Positions 50,893 through 60,059 of a stretch of 64,000 bases of DNA are shown here, one piece after another. The stretch comes from JBMOGA01 sp049318625 (lineage in GTDB: Bacteria > Pseudomonadota > Alphaproteobacteria > Rhizobiales > Hyphomicrobiaceae): NCBI GenBank assembly GCA_049318625.1, contig JBMOGA010000014.1:1-64000 (forward strand). Reading direction: 5' to 3'. The notes beneath the pieces are model-generated. The model did no database searches and was not told the DNA's origin. It saw only the letters and a program-made list of their open reading frames with translations. A program made the translations under genes and the position numbers. Every line of letters starts with the position of its first letter. Positions within the stretch are counted from its first letter, which is position 1.

Positions 50893-52470
50893 CTAGTTGT
50901 TCAGATGCTTCTTCAGCTCCTCGATCTCGTCGCGCACCCGGGGATTGCCCTCGATGACGCCTTCGATCTTGCGGATGGCATGGAGAACGGTCGTGTGGTC
51001 CCGGTTGCCGAACCGGCGCCCGATCTCGGGCAGCGAGCGCGCCGTCAGGTGCTTGGCCAGATACATGCCGATCTGGCGCGGCCAGACGACCGAGCGGTGG
51101 CGGCGCTGCGAGAGCAGGTCGCTGCGGGTCACACCGAAGTGGCGCGACACCACCTTGAGGATGTCCTCGATCTTGATCCGCCGTGGCTCGATGCCCTGGA
51201 CGAGATCCCGGATCACCGTCTCGACGATATCGAGGGTGATCGGCGTGCGCATATACTGCCATGTCGCATGCAAGCGGGTGATCGCGCCTTCCAGCTCGCG
51301 CCCGCTCTCGGTGAGCCGATCGGCGAGCAACTCGAGCACCTCGCGCGACATCTCAAACGACGGATCGGCCAACCGCTTCTCGGCCACGCGCTTCTCCAGC
51401 ACGCGCAACCGCAATTCGTAGTCGAGCGCGGTGATCTCGGTCACCAACCCGCGCTGGAGACGCGAGCGCATCCGCTCGTTCAGCCGCTCGATGTGGTTCG
51501 GCGCCCGCGCCGAGGCGACCACGACCTGCCGCCCGCCGTCGAGCAGCGTGTTGATGACGTGGTCGAACTCCTGCTCGGTCTGCTGGCCGTGCATGAACTC
51601 GAGATCGTCGATCAGCAGCATGTCGACATGCCGGAAGCGATCCTTGAACGAGAGCGGATCCTGGCTGCGCAGCGCTTCGACGAACTGGTAGCGGAAGCGC
51701 TCGGCCGTCAGATAGAGCACCTGCGAATGGGGATAGCGGCGCTTCACTTCCCAGGCGATCGCGTGCAGCAGATGGGTCTTGCCGAGACCGACCGACGAAT
51801 GAATGTACAGCGGGTTGATGCTCCGGCTGTCCGTGAACACCGTCTCGGCGACCTGCGTCGCCCCGGCATGCGCCATCCGGTTGGACGCACCGACGACCAA
51901 GCTCTCGAACGTGTAGCGCGGATCGAGCGGCGAACCCTCGAGGCCGGCAGCCTGCGTCCGGCCGCTCTGGGCGGCCATGTTCGCTTGCGTCGCGCGTGGC
52001 GCCACTACCGCGCGTGCCGCGGCCTCCGGCGCCCCGGCAGCCGCGTCGTCCGTCGACTCGCGCGTCGCCTCCGCGACCGGTCGCGATGACGGCCCACCTG
52101 GCGTGCGGACAACCACGTCGACCCGCTCAGCGCCCGCGAACTCCGCGCGGCAGCAATTCAGCAGATCCTCGGAATAGTGCGACTGGATCCAGTTCCGCAG
52201 GAACTTCACGGGAACCGAAACCTTCACGGTGGTGCCTTCGAAATGGTCGAACTCGAGAGAGTTGAACCAGCTCGTATAGACATCCTCGCCCAGCCGGGCC
52301 CGCAGCATGGCCCGCACGCGCTGCCCCCGCGCATCCACGCCGGAACGCGGGCTAGACTCACTGCCGCCACCGCCGGCCGGTGCCTCGCTGCGCGCCACCT
52401 TGGTGTCGGCCGCTCCATCGTTGGGCGCCGCCGCAAGCTTCACGGCTTCCGTGCTCGTTTCGATATTCAT
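50893..52470 (-). CDS. dnaA: Chromosomal replication initiator DnaA
   Basis: 525 aa, on the long side owing to an Ala-rich linker between domain I (RARLGEDVYTSWFNSLEFD) and the AAA+ domain. Walker A reads HSSVGLGKTHLLHAI (Gly of the usual GGVG replaced by Ser), Walker B MLLIDDLEFM, and domain IV ends with the DNA-binding signature RSLPEIGRRFGNRDHTTVLHAI. Binds 9-mer boxes and opens oriC. ATG 52470 fits the family; the open frame runs further but without similarity. A rhodanese gene and a gene-free region with 9-mer-like sites lie upstream. Confidence 0.98.
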   Translation of the reverse strand: MNIETSTEAVKLAAAPNDGAADTKVARSEAPAGGGGSESSPRSGVDARGQRVRAMLRARLGEDVYTSWFNSLEFDHFEGTTVKVSVPVKFLRNWIQSHYSEDLLNCCRAEFAGAERVDVVVRTPGGPSSRPVAEATRESTDDAAAGAPEAAARAVVAPRATQANMAAQSGRTQAAGLEGSPLDPRYTFESLVVGASNRMAHAGATQVAETVFTDSRSINPLYIHSSVGLGKTHLLHAIAWEVKRRYPHSQVLYLTAERFRYQFVEALRSQDPLSFKDRFRHVDMLLIDDLEFMHGQQTEQEFDHVINTLLDGGRQVVVASARAPNHIERLNERMRSRLQRGLVTEITALDYELRLRVLEKRVAEKRLADPSFEMSREVLELLADRLTESGRELEGAITRLHATWQYMRTPITLDIVETVIRDLVQGIEPRRIKIEDILKVVSRHFGVTRSDLLSQRRHRSVVWPRQIGMYLAKHLTARSLPEIGRRFGNRDHTTVLHAIRKIEGVIEGNPRVRDEIEELKKHLNN

Positions 52471-52561
52471 TTCAGTTACCCCGCACGTTTGACGAGAGAC
52501 AGCGGCACCCTTCGTCCGCCCGCAAAGCGAACGGCCGCCATCTCCGAATGATCGACTTTGA

Positions 52562-53005
52562 CTAGCCCTGAACCCAGGGCAGACCGGAGAACCTCCATCC
52601 GGAGGTTCGTCCGCGATGCCGATTCTCATCGAGAGGCCCCTCAAACCCCTCGGCGACATTTCGGCACTTTTGGAAGCCCTGAACCGCCATCAGCTGGGCG
52701 GCACTATGGCTTCGTCCTCCAGATCTACAGAGGAAGAACAACTCGTCGTCCTTGCGCGTGCGCAATTCGCTCAGAGCAGCAGTGAGCCGCTCGCCAAAAC
52801 CAGGATCGACGCGATTGTCCGGGAAAGATTGCCACTCGACGAATACGGGCTTCTTTCCGATGCGAGATAGATCCGGGACGCCAACGAACGCCCATTCGGC
52901 CGCGGTTCTGACATCAATCAGAACGGAGGCCTGATCCGACTCGAGCCGGGCCCAGACAGCTGTCACGGGCACGTTCTCGATCGGGGCAGGTAGAGATGAC
53001 CCCAC
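52562..53005 (-). CDS. Rhodanese-like sulfurtransferase
   Basis: 147 aa single-domain rhodanese. Features: VLIDVRTAAEWAFVGVPDLS at residues 28-47 and the active-site loop FLCRSGGRSHSAAQLM with catalytic Cys93; the following SGGRS cradle is intact. Small cytoplasmic sulfur carrier; acceptor unknown. It stands 92 bp upstream of dnaA on the same strand, so promoters for dnaA may lie within or just after it. Confidence 0.9.
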   Translation of the reverse strand: MGSSLPAPIENVPVTAVWARLESDQASVLIDVRTAAEWAFVGVPDLSRIGKKPVFVEWQSFPDNRVDPGFGERLTAALSELRTRKDDELFFLCRSGGRSHSAAQLMAVQGFQKCRNVAEGFEGPLDENRHRGRTSGWRFSGLPWVQG

Positions 53006-53630
53006 TGTTTACCCTCCTCCTGCGTGTAGCAACGGTCGCCCTCACAACCGGACCATCCGCACGATGGTCATGCTACCCACAAGAATAGACTTCCAACTCT
53101 GACTCCCAGCCGACGTCGGGCTCCGTAACGCTTACAATGCAAACCCCGACACCCAATGTGCACAACCGCACAAGCTGGGGACTCTGACATGAACCGCGGC
53201 GGGTTCGGTAATACGCTCCGTCCGCCTCGGTCACAGGTTATTAACCACACTGTTCAAGCCTGCGCAATATCGTCCCCAGCCTTGTTCAGTCACCGGAGCA
53301 TCCGTGATTTTTTCGACAGGCGGTGTGGACAAACTGAGGACTACCTTCAAGGCTGTTGAGAAGCGCTTTGATTCACGTCCGCTTTTTCCGCGCGCCCATC
53401 CGAACGCAGAAACGACGACGGCGCCCGATGGGGGCGCCGTGAGGAACGTTGTTTTTACTTGCAGGGGTGGTCTACCGAGTCCGGGGGGGCGGTGAGGGGA
53501 GCCGGTTGCTCAAATTCATCCCCCCGGGACTCAAGGCAATTTTCGCTCCGGAACCCAACGCCGACGGATCAAACTTCTGTAGCAGAAGTGTCACACTGGC
53601 GGCGGACTGCGGCGAAGCCGCGAATACGGC
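53006..53630. other. 625-bp gene-free region between the rhodanese gene and rpsT: candidate chromosomal origin
   Basis: Contains TTAACCACA (53241-53249) and TGTGGACAA (53324-53332, inverted), each one mismatch from the DnaA box TTATCCACA, a weaker TGTGCACAA (53157), and local AT-richness (GTGATTTTTTCGACA at 53303-53317). A perfect 9-bp hairpin ACGGCGCCC/GGGCGCCGT lies at 53418-53440. No convincing gene: open frames here are short and Arg/Ser-biased. Adjacent dnaA supports, but does not prove, an origin. Confidence 0.45.
53573..53589 (-). terminator. Terminator of rpsT
   Basis: Minus strand ACTTCTG-CTA-CAGAAGT followed by TTGATCC, 41 bp after the rpsT stop. A 7-bp perfect stem with a short T-run. 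Confidence 0.55.
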
Positions 53631-53897
53631 TCAGTTCGGCAGCGACTTGATGCGGGCCGCCAGACGCGAAACCTTGCGGCTCGCGGTCTTCTTGTGAGCG
53701 ACGCCCTTCTGCGCGGTCCGCACCAGGATCGGCTCCGCAACCTTGAAGGCTGCAACGGCCGCCGTCTTGTCACCAGCCGCGATCGCTTCCTCGACTTTCC
53801 GCACCTCGGTACGCATGCGACCGCGGCGAGCCTTGTTCACCTCGGTGCGGCGCACTGCCTGCCGAGCGGCTTTCTTGGCCGACGACGTATTGGCCAT
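53631..53897 (-). CDS. rpsT: 30S ribosomal protein S20
   Basis: 88 aa, very basic. MANTSSAKKAARQAVRRTEV and AQKGVAHKKTASRKVSRLAARI are diagnostic of S20. ATG 53897 or the adjacent ATG 53900; the family starts MAN. The site AAAGGATGAG lies before it. It sits upstream of the dnaA region on the same strand, as in many alphaproteobacteria. Confidence 0.97.
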   Translation of the reverse strand: MANTSSAKKAARQAVRRTEVNKARRGRMRTEVRKVEEAIAAGDKTAAVAAFKVAEPILVRTAQKGVAHKKTASRKVSRLAARIKSLPN

Positions 53898-54148
53898 CAT
53901 CTCATCCTTTCCGACACACCCGACGTGAACTGCTGCTGCGTGCCATCTCGGGCAAATGGCGTAAACGCGCGTACCGCCCGGAACACTGTCCCGGGCGGCC
54001 GATTGGTGCTGCCTATACCCCAACGCTATTTGGCTGGTCAACTTGTCTCGGACGCCAGGGATACTAAGTTCCCTCGACCGGCCGTTGCGGACGACGTCAC
54101 CTCTGTTAAAGGACGCAACCGGTTCTCGAGCGAGTGGAGCGGACGACT

Positions 54149-54787
54149 ATGGGCCTTGCCGTGCGGTTGACAGTGATCGCCATCAGCGTCGCGCTGCTGG
54201 TATGGGCCGCAGCGCGCCGCGGCGCCGGCGACGTGACGATGGCCTATGTCCACGCCGGGATCGCCGCAACGACGGCACTGGGCTTGGCGATCCTCGGAAT
54301 TCTGGCCACGCGCGCCGCCATCGCTGCCGGTGCCTCGCGCTCGGCCGTGGGAGCCAGCAAGGCTCGCGAAATGGGTTTGGTCTGGGCTTGGGCGGCGCTC
54401 GCCATTCTGGCAACCTACGGCACGGCCGCTGCCACCTGGAAAGAGTGGCTGCACTTCTTTGCCCCGTTCGCCCTGGTCGCTGCCGGTTGCCTGTGGTTCT
54501 CTCGGACCCTGGCGCGCGACGCGGCGCGCGGCGTCGACGACGTCGCTCTGCTGAAACTGTCCCGCTACATGGCCTTCGGCCAGCTCGGCGGCATGGTCGT
54601 CGCGATGATCGGGCTCGTCGTGGACGGCAAGATGGTCCGCTACCTGGCCCCGCGCAAAGGCTGGGAGGACTGGCCCGCCAACAATTACTTCTTTTTCGGA
54701 GCCCTGGCACTCGCCATACTGAGCTTGCATGCCATACGTGCCCAGTCTCGGCTCGCACTCCGTCCGGGACCGGCGTCGGCAACCTGA
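54149..54787 (+). CDS. Six-span membrane protein of unknown function (first of a paralogous pair)
   Basis: 212 aa, about six hydrophobic segments (for example LTVIAISVALLVWAA, ALAILATYGTAAATW, GALALAILSLHAI). No named family recognised. The segment AWAALAILATY...W..W and the end GKM...DWPANNYFFFGALAL match the same places in the next gene. GTG 54134 would add five residues. Possibly a cotranscribed pair with the gene at 54821 (gap 33 bp). Function unknown. Confidence 0.75.
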   Translation: MGLAVRLTVIAISVALLVWAAARRGAGDVTMAYVHAGIAATTALGLAILGILATRAAIAAGASRSAVGASKAREMGLVWAWAALAILATYGTAAATWKEWLHFFAPFALVAAGCLWFSRTLARDAARGVDDVALLKLSRYMAFGQLGGMVVAMIGLVVDGKMVRYLAPRKGWEDWPANNYFFFGALALAILSLHAIRAQSRLALRPGPASAT

Positions 54788-54820
54788 TCCGCTTGCCGCC
54801 TGCAACCCGAGGCTGACCCC

Positions 54821-55441
54821 ATGGCGCTCGATCGAGCCGTGCCGGTTCTGATTGCAATCCTGGTGACGACCGTTGTGGCGATGACCATGGCCGCCCGGTC
54901 CGGAACCATCGCCCTGTCGTGGATGGCCGCAGCGACCGCGGCCATCGCCCTGCTCGCCTTCGGAATCTTGATGAATCGGCCGCTCTGGAAGCTCGAACCC
55001 GCGCGCGTTACCGCCGAGGCGGCCCCGGTGGCGGCGCGGCGCAACGCGGTGTTGCTGGCGCTTGCATATGCCTGGGGCGCGACGGCACTGCTCGTCGTCT
55101 ATCCGCTCTCCGGACTGCGCTGGTACCACTGGAATCAGTACGGAGCCGCGATGGCCATTGTGGCACTCGCCCTCGCCGCCTACGGCGATGCGTTGCGCCA
55201 CCGCGACAGCATCTTTCGCACCGGTCCACGCCAATTGGCGATGCTCCGCCTGACCGTGGTGCACGCCATGGCGTTGGCCGGCGGGCTCGGCTGGCTGCTG
55301 TTGTCGGGAAAGATCGCCAGCGTGCGTGACGACTGGGTCGCCAACCACGTCTTCGTGGCCGGCGGTGTCGCCCTCGTCGGCCTGTCGGTGATGGCCGCCA
55401 TCAGTCAGAACCGCATCGGCGGCAAGATCAGCGGTTCTTGA
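54821..55441 (+). CDS. Six-span membrane protein of unknown function (second of a paralogous pair)
   Basis: 206 aa with about six hydrophobic segments. Shared with its upstream neighbour: AYAWGATALLVVYPL with a following W-x-x-W (RWYHWNQ), and GKIASVRDDWVANHVFVAGGVALVG, i.e. DW-x-AN-x-x-F. The pair presumably arose by duplication. It overlaps the end of the converging enoyl-CoA hydratase gene by 14 bp. No function is assigned. Confidence 0.75.
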   Translation: MALDRAVPVLIAILVTTVVAMTMAARSGTIALSWMAAATAAIALLAFGILMNRPLWKLEPARVTAEAAPVAARRNAVLLALAYAWGATALLVVYPLSGLRWYHWNQYGAAMAIVALALAAYGDALRHRDSIFRTGPRQLAMLRLTVVHAMALAGGLGWLLLSGKIASVRDDWVANHVFVAGGVALVGLSVMAAISQNRIGGKISGS

Positions 55442-56201
55442 ACGCCGGCTTCCGCTTCTCGACGAAGGCCGCCATGCCTTCTTTTTGATCTTCGGTCGCG
55501 AACAGCGAGTGGAACACGCGCCGCTCGAACCGCACACCCTCAGCCAGTGTGGTCTCGAACGCGCGATTGACGCTTTCCTTCGTCATCATCGCCGCTGGCA
55601 ACGACATCTGGGCGATCGCATCCGCCGCCTTCAACGCCTCGGCGAGCAGATCGGCAGCCGGCACGATCCGCGAGACGAGCCCGCACCGCTCCGCCTCGGC
55701 CGCATCCATCATCCGCCCGGTCAGGCAAAGATCCATGGCCTTGGCCTTGCCGACCACCCGCGTCAGGCGCTGCGTACCGCCCGCGCCCGGCATCACGCCG
55801 AGCTTGATCTCCGGCTGCCCGAACTTGGCGGTGTCGGCCGCGATGATGAAGTCGCACATCATCGCCAGCTCGCAGCCGCCGCCGAGCGCGAAACCGGCCA
55901 CCGCCGCAATGACCGGTTTGCGACACCGCGCGACGCGGTCCCACGAGGCGATGAAGTCGTCGAGAAACGCGTCCATGTAGGTCTTGGACTGCATCTCCTT
56001 GATATCGGCCCCGGCCGCGAACGCCTTGTCCGAGCCGGTCAGCACGATGCAACCGATGGCGCGGTCCGCCTCGAATGCCTCGAGCGCCTGCGAAAGCTCG
56101 CCGATCAGCTGACTGTTGAGCGCGTTCAGTGCCGACGGCCGGTTGAGCGTCACCAGCCCCACCCGACCGCGCGTCTCGACAAGGATCGTCTCGTAAGCCA
56201 T
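55428..56201 (-). CDS. Enoyl-CoA hydratase
   Basis: 257 aa crotonase-fold enzyme. The oxyanion-hole segments are DKAFAAGADIKEMQ and AVAGFALGGGCELAMMCD, and the two catalytic Glu lie in GGCELAM and FGQPEIKLGVMPGAGGTQRL. Hydrates trans-2-enoyl-CoA in beta-oxidation. ATG 56201 follows GCGGGAGATCATCGCC. Between rpsT and mutM, the conserved alphaproteobacterial place; ends against the membrane-protein pair. Confidence 0.93.
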   Translation of the reverse strand: MAYETILVETRGRVGLVTLNRPSALNALNSQLIGELSQALEAFEADRAIGCIVLTGSDKAFAAGADIKEMQSKTYMDAFLDDFIASWDRVARCRKPVIAAVAGFALGGGCELAMMCDFIIAADTAKFGQPEIKLGVMPGAGGTQRLTRVVGKAKAMDLCLTGRMMDAAEAERCGLVSRIVPAADLLAEALKAADAIAQMSLPAAMMTKESVNRAFETTLAEGVRFERRVFHSLFATEDQKEGMAAFVEKRKPAFKNR

Positions 56202-56219
56202 GGCGATGATCTCCCGCTG

Positions 56220-57104
56220 TTAACGCTGACAAGCCCCGCAATAGAACGTCGAACGGCCGGCCTGCACCTCGCGGCGCACGATGCCCCGGCACCCCGGACG
56301 CGTGCAAGGATCTCCCGCACGTCCGTAGACTCGAAAATCCTGTTGGAAGGCGCCCGCTGTTCCATCGGCATGCCGGTAGTCGCGCAGTGTCGAGCCGCCG
56401 GCCGCGATCGCCTCCTCCAGCACGGCGCGGATCGCAGGCACCAACCGCGCGGCCCGCGCCGTCGGCCTACCCGCCTTGGTCACCAGCGACGCCGCCGACC
56501 GATTGGGGCTGAGCCCGGCGCGGTGCAGCGCTTCGGCGACGTAGATGTTGCCGAGACCCGCGACAACCGACTGGTCCAGGAGAAAGGCCTTGAGATCGAC
56601 GGATCGACCGAGCGCCGCCTGCGCGAGATGGTCGGCGTGGAACACATTTCCGAGCGGCTCCGGACCGAGCCCGGCGAGAAGCTTGTGGTGTTCGACATCG
56701 TCCGGCGCCAGCAGATCCATGAACCCGAAACGCCGCGGGTCGTTGTAGGTGACGACCGCACCGTTCGCGAGCCGCAGCACGACATGGTCGTGACGATCGA
56801 GGTTGCCGGTGTCGTGCTCGTATTCGCCGAGCCTGTGCGCCGCGCCGCCCGGAGCCGTCACCGTGAAGCGCCCGCTCATGCCGAGATGCATGAGTAGCAC
56901 CTCGCCCGATGAAAGCTCCGCCAGCAGATACTTCGCACGCCGGCCGATCCGCAAGACTCGACAGCCCGCGATACGTTCGGCAAAGCGCTCCGGAAACGGG
57001 AAACGGAGGTCGGGCCGGCGCTGCGCGACTTCGACAACGACCTGACCGGCCATCACGGGCTCCAACCCGCGGCGCACCGTCTCGACCTCGGGAAGCTCCG
57101 GCAC
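56220..57104 (-). CDS. mutM: Formamidopyrimidine-DNA glycosylase
   Basis: 294 aa. The catalytic N-terminal Pro2 and Glu3 are in MPELPEVET, the helix-two-turn-helix is DQSVVAGLGNIYVAEALHRAGLSP, and a zinc finger with four Cys (CTRPGCRGIV...FYCGACQR) closes the protein. Removes 8-oxoguanine. GTG start at 57104 is required to place Pro2. Between murJ (15 bp upstream) and the enoyl-CoA hydratase gene (18 bp downstream), all on one strand. Confidence 0.96.
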   Translation of the reverse strand: MPELPEVETVRRGLEPVMAGQVVVEVAQRRPDLRFPFPERFAERIAGCRVLRIGRRAKYLLAELSSGEVLLMHLGMSGRFTVTAPGGAAHRLGEYEHDTGNLDRHDHVVLRLANGAVVTYNDPRRFGFMDLLAPDDVEHHKLLAGLGPEPLGNVFHADHLAQAALGRSVDLKAFLLDQSVVAGLGNIYVAEALHRAGLSPNRSAASLVTKAGRPTARAARLVPAIRAVLEEAIAAGGSTLRDYRHADGTAGAFQQDFRVYGRAGDPCTRPGCRGIVRREVQAGRSTFYCGACQR

Positions 57105-57119
57105 GTCGACCTCGCCTTG

Positions 57120-58697
57120 CTACCCGCGGCGCACCGCGCGCTTGAGATCGCTGCGCGATACCACGCCCGTGGCCAGCACCACCGCGGCATAGCTGGCAAA
57201 ACCGAGCATGACGAGTGCCGTCAGCGCTAAGACCCGCGTCAACAGCCCCGCCGAGATCTGGAAATAGGGCGCGAGCGCATCGGCCGCGAGCCACAGCACC
57301 ACCCCCATCACGGCGCTGGCCAGCACGATCAGCGGCAGCGCCCGGATCAGCTTGCGGTCGGGCACGAAGTAATCGCGCCGGCGCAACGTCGCATAGAGCA
57401 GCGCCGCGTTCAGCCAGCCCCCGAGCGTGGTCGCCAGCGCAATGCCGAGATGGGGCATCATCCCCATCGCCTGGAACGCGAAGAACAGACCGACCGATCC
57501 CAGCGTGTTGAGGGTCAGGCTCACGGTCGCAAAGATCATCGGCGTCCGCGTGTCCTCGCGGGCGAAATAGGCCGGCGAGAACACCTTGATGAGCACGAAG
57601 CCCGGCAGGCCGAAAGCAAACAACGCCAGCGCACTGGCCGTCGCCAGAGTGTCGGCGGGCCGGAAGGCGCCCCGCTCGAACAGCACCTGAACGATCGGCG
57701 TCGGAATGACCGCGAGAGCAACCGCGGCGGGTACGGTTAGCAGCATCGCAAACTCGAGGCTGCGGTTCTGGCTGACGATCGCCCCGGCCGCATTGCCCGC
57801 CCGCAGCTGTCGCGACACGTCTGGCAGCAGAACGACGCCGATGGCGATGCCGACCAGCGCCAGCGGCAATTCATAGACGCGGTCGGCGTAGTAGAGGTGA
57901 GAAACGGCGCCATCCTTGAGCGACGCGATGATCGTGCCGATCAGGATGTTGAGCTGGGTTATCCCGCCCGCGATGACACCCGGAACACCGAGCACGATCA
58001 GCCGCCGCACGTCCGGAGAGAGCCGCGGGCGCACGAGCTTCAGCCACATACCGTTGCGCCAGACACCCCACAACAGCAGCACGAGTTGCAGCAGCCCGGC
58101 CGCGAACACGCCCCACGCCAGCGCGATGCCGGCCCGCGGATCGTTGCGGTAACCGAGCCCGAGCGCGATCAGGATTGCGCCCATGAGCGTCAGGTTGAGC
58201 ACGATCGAGACCGCCGAGCTTTCGACGAACTTGCCGAGCGAATTCAGCACACCCGAGAGGAGCGCCACCAACGACATGCAGAAGAGGTAGGGAAAAGCGA
58301 TCTGCGTCAGCAGGATCGCGAGATCGAACTTCTCGGGCGTATCGCGAAAGCCGGGCGCTATGACGTGCATCAGCCACGGCATCCCGAGCATGAAGATCAC
58401 GCTCAGGATGGCCAGCACGAACGCAAGACCGCTCATGGCCTGCTGGGCGAAATAGCGGGCCGCCTCCGGACCCTCGCCCTCGAGCCGTTTTGCGAACAAC
58501 GGCACGAAGGCGGAATTGAAGGCACCCTCTCCGAACAGTCGCCGGAACAGGTTGGGGAAACGGAACGCGACGAAGAACGCGTCGGCGATCCAGCCCGAAC
58601 CGAGCGCCGACGCGATCAGGATGTCCCGCCCGAACCCGAGCACGCGGCTGATGAGGGTGAGCCCCCCGACGGTGGCGAACGAGCGATACAGCTTCAT
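57120..58697 (-). CDS. murJ: Lipid II flippase MurJ
   Basis: 525 aa, about 14 hydrophobic segments. N-terminus MKLYRSFATVGGLTLISRVLGFGRDILIA and the block FRFPNLFRRLFGEGAFNSAFVPLFA are MurJ/MviN hallmarks; charged residues of the central cavity (for example Arg in the first helix) are present. Flips lipid II to the periplasmic side for peptidoglycan synthesis. ATG 58697. First gene of the series murJ-mutM-enoyl-CoA hydratase. Confidence 0.96.
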   Translation of the reverse strand: MKLYRSFATVGGLTLISRVLGFGRDILIASALGSGWIADAFFVAFRFPNLFRRLFGEGAFNSAFVPLFAKRLEGEGPEAARYFAQQAMSGLAFVLAILSVIFMLGMPWLMHVIAPGFRDTPEKFDLAILLTQIAFPYLFCMSLVALLSGVLNSLGKFVESSAVSIVLNLTLMGAILIALGLGYRNDPRAGIALAWGVFAAGLLQLVLLLWGVWRNGMWLKLVRPRLSPDVRRLIVLGVPGVIAGGITQLNILIGTIIASLKDGAVSHLYYADRVYELPLALVGIAIGVVLLPDVSRQLRAGNAAGAIVSQNRSLEFAMLLTVPAAVALAVIPTPIVQVLFERGAFRPADTLATASALALFAFGLPGFVLIKVFSPAYFAREDTRTPMIFATVSLTLNTLGSVGLFFAFQAMGMMPHLGIALATTLGGWLNAALLYATLRRRDYFVPDRKLIRALPLIVLASAVMGVVLWLAADALAPYFQISAGLLTRVLALTALVMLGFASYAAVVLATGVVSRSDLKRAVRRG

Positions 58698-58777
58698 GCC
58701 GGACGCCTAGCCGAGGACGGTGGCGCCGGCAAGGACGCCGGGGCCACCGGCCGCGACCATCGCTCCGGCACCCACCA

Positions 58778-59881
58778 TCACCCGCGCCGCTTCCGGGCCG
58801 GATCCCACAGCTTGACGCCGACGCGGCGGTACTGCGGCGGCATCGCCACTTCGGCACCGAGCTCATAGGCCGCATGCCAGCCCCAATGCGGATCGTCGAG
58901 GAACGCCCGCGCGATCGCCACCATGTCGGCCCGGCCCTCGGCGATGATCGCCTCGGCCTGCCGCGCCTCCGTGATCATGCCGACCGCCATCACGGGAATC
59001 CCGACCGCCTTGCGGATCGCTTCGGCGAACGGCACCTGGAATCCGGGCGCGACCGGAACCTTGATTGCCGGATCGATGCCGCCGGTCGAAACGTCGATGA
59101 ACTCGCAGCCGATCTCCTTCATGCGGCGAGCGAGTACGATCGAGTCCTCGATGCTCCAGCAGCCCTCCACCCAATCGACCGCCGAGATACGCAGGCCGAG
59201 CGGCTTCGAGCGCGGCCAGACCTTGCGCACGCTTTCGAACACGGCGAGCGGGAACCGCATGCGGTTCTCGAGGCTGCCGCCCCACTGGTCGGTCCGCTTG
59301 TTCGAATAGGGGGAGAGGAACTGATGCAGCAGGTAGCCGTGCGCGCCGTGCACCTCCGCGACTTCGAAGCCCAACCGATCGGCGCGCCGGGCCGCCTCGG
59401 CGAACTTGCCGATGATGCGCGCAATGCTGCCCTCGTCGAGAACCGCCGGACGATGCCAGCCCTCGCCGAACGGCTCCGCCGAAGGCGCGAACGTCGGCCA
59501 CGGGTTGTCCAGCTCGGGTTCGTTCAGCGTCTTGCCTTCCCACGGCCGCTTCGCCGAAGCCTTCCGCCCGGCATGGCCGAGCTGAATGCCGACCTTGGCG
59601 GTGCCGAACCGGCGGCAGGCCTCCAGGACACGCTTCAGCGCCTGCTCGTGGGCATCCGAATAGAGGCCGACGCAGCCGTGCGTGATGCGGCCGAGCTCTT
59701 CCACCGCCGTCGCCTCGACCAGCAAGAGACCGGCACCCGAGTTGGAGAGCATGCCGAGATGCATCACGTGCCAGTCGTTGGCCAAGCCGTTGTCGGCCGA
59801 GTACTGGCACATCGGCGAGACGACCAGACGGTTGGACAGTTCGAGTTCGCCGAGGCGATAGGGCGCAAACAGTTGGCTCAT
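58778..59881 (-). CDS. Old Yellow Enzyme (YqjM/NamA-type NADH:flavin oxidoreductase)
   Basis: 367 aa TIM barrel, FMN-dependent. The YqjM class mark is SPMCQYSADNG with Cys25 and Tyr27 (instead of the classical Thr), then QLGHAGRKAS with the His, EVHGAHGYLLHQFLSP, and RAFLDDPHW. Reduces activated C=C bonds such as enones. ATG 59881 is the family start. Divergent from an IclR-type regulator with a dyad between them. Confidence 0.94.
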   Translation of the reverse strand: MSQLFAPYRLGELELSNRLVVSPMCQYSADNGLANDWHVMHLGMLSNSGAGLLLVEATAVEELGRITHGCVGLYSDAHEQALKRVLEACRRFGTAKVGIQLGHAGRKASAKRPWEGKTLNEPELDNPWPTFAPSAEPFGEGWHRPAVLDEGSIARIIGKFAEAARRADRLGFEVAEVHGAHGYLLHQFLSPYSNKRTDQWGGSLENRMRFPLAVFESVRKVWPRSKPLGLRISAVDWVEGCWSIEDSIVLARRMKEIGCEFIDVSTGGIDPAIKVPVAPGFQVPFAEAIRKAVGIPVMAVGMITEARQAEAIIAEGRADMVAIARAFLDDPHWGWHAAYELGAEVAMPPQYRRVGVKLWDPARKRRG

Positions 59882-59910
59882 GAAAGGGGCTCGTTGGCTC
59901 TTGTGGGGTG

Positions 59911-59933
59911 GGTCATACGAAAGGCGGATGACC
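59911..59933. promoter_or_regulatory. Dyad between the OYE and IclR genes, possible operator
   Basis: GGTCAT-N11-ATGACC is centred 41 bp upstream of the OYE start, in the 178-bp divergent gap. CATAC is also repeated. Regulation by the neighbouring IclR protein is inferred. Confidence 0.4.
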
Positions 59934-60059
59934 ATACATTCAGGTCGCCCTCGACCTCAATGGCGCCAGACGAGGTGCAGCCATGACCGACGGCAGTTGG
60001 ATTGATCCCGTGCCGGCGATCTCGCATACTTGCCGCCATCGTTTGATGACCGGCACGGC

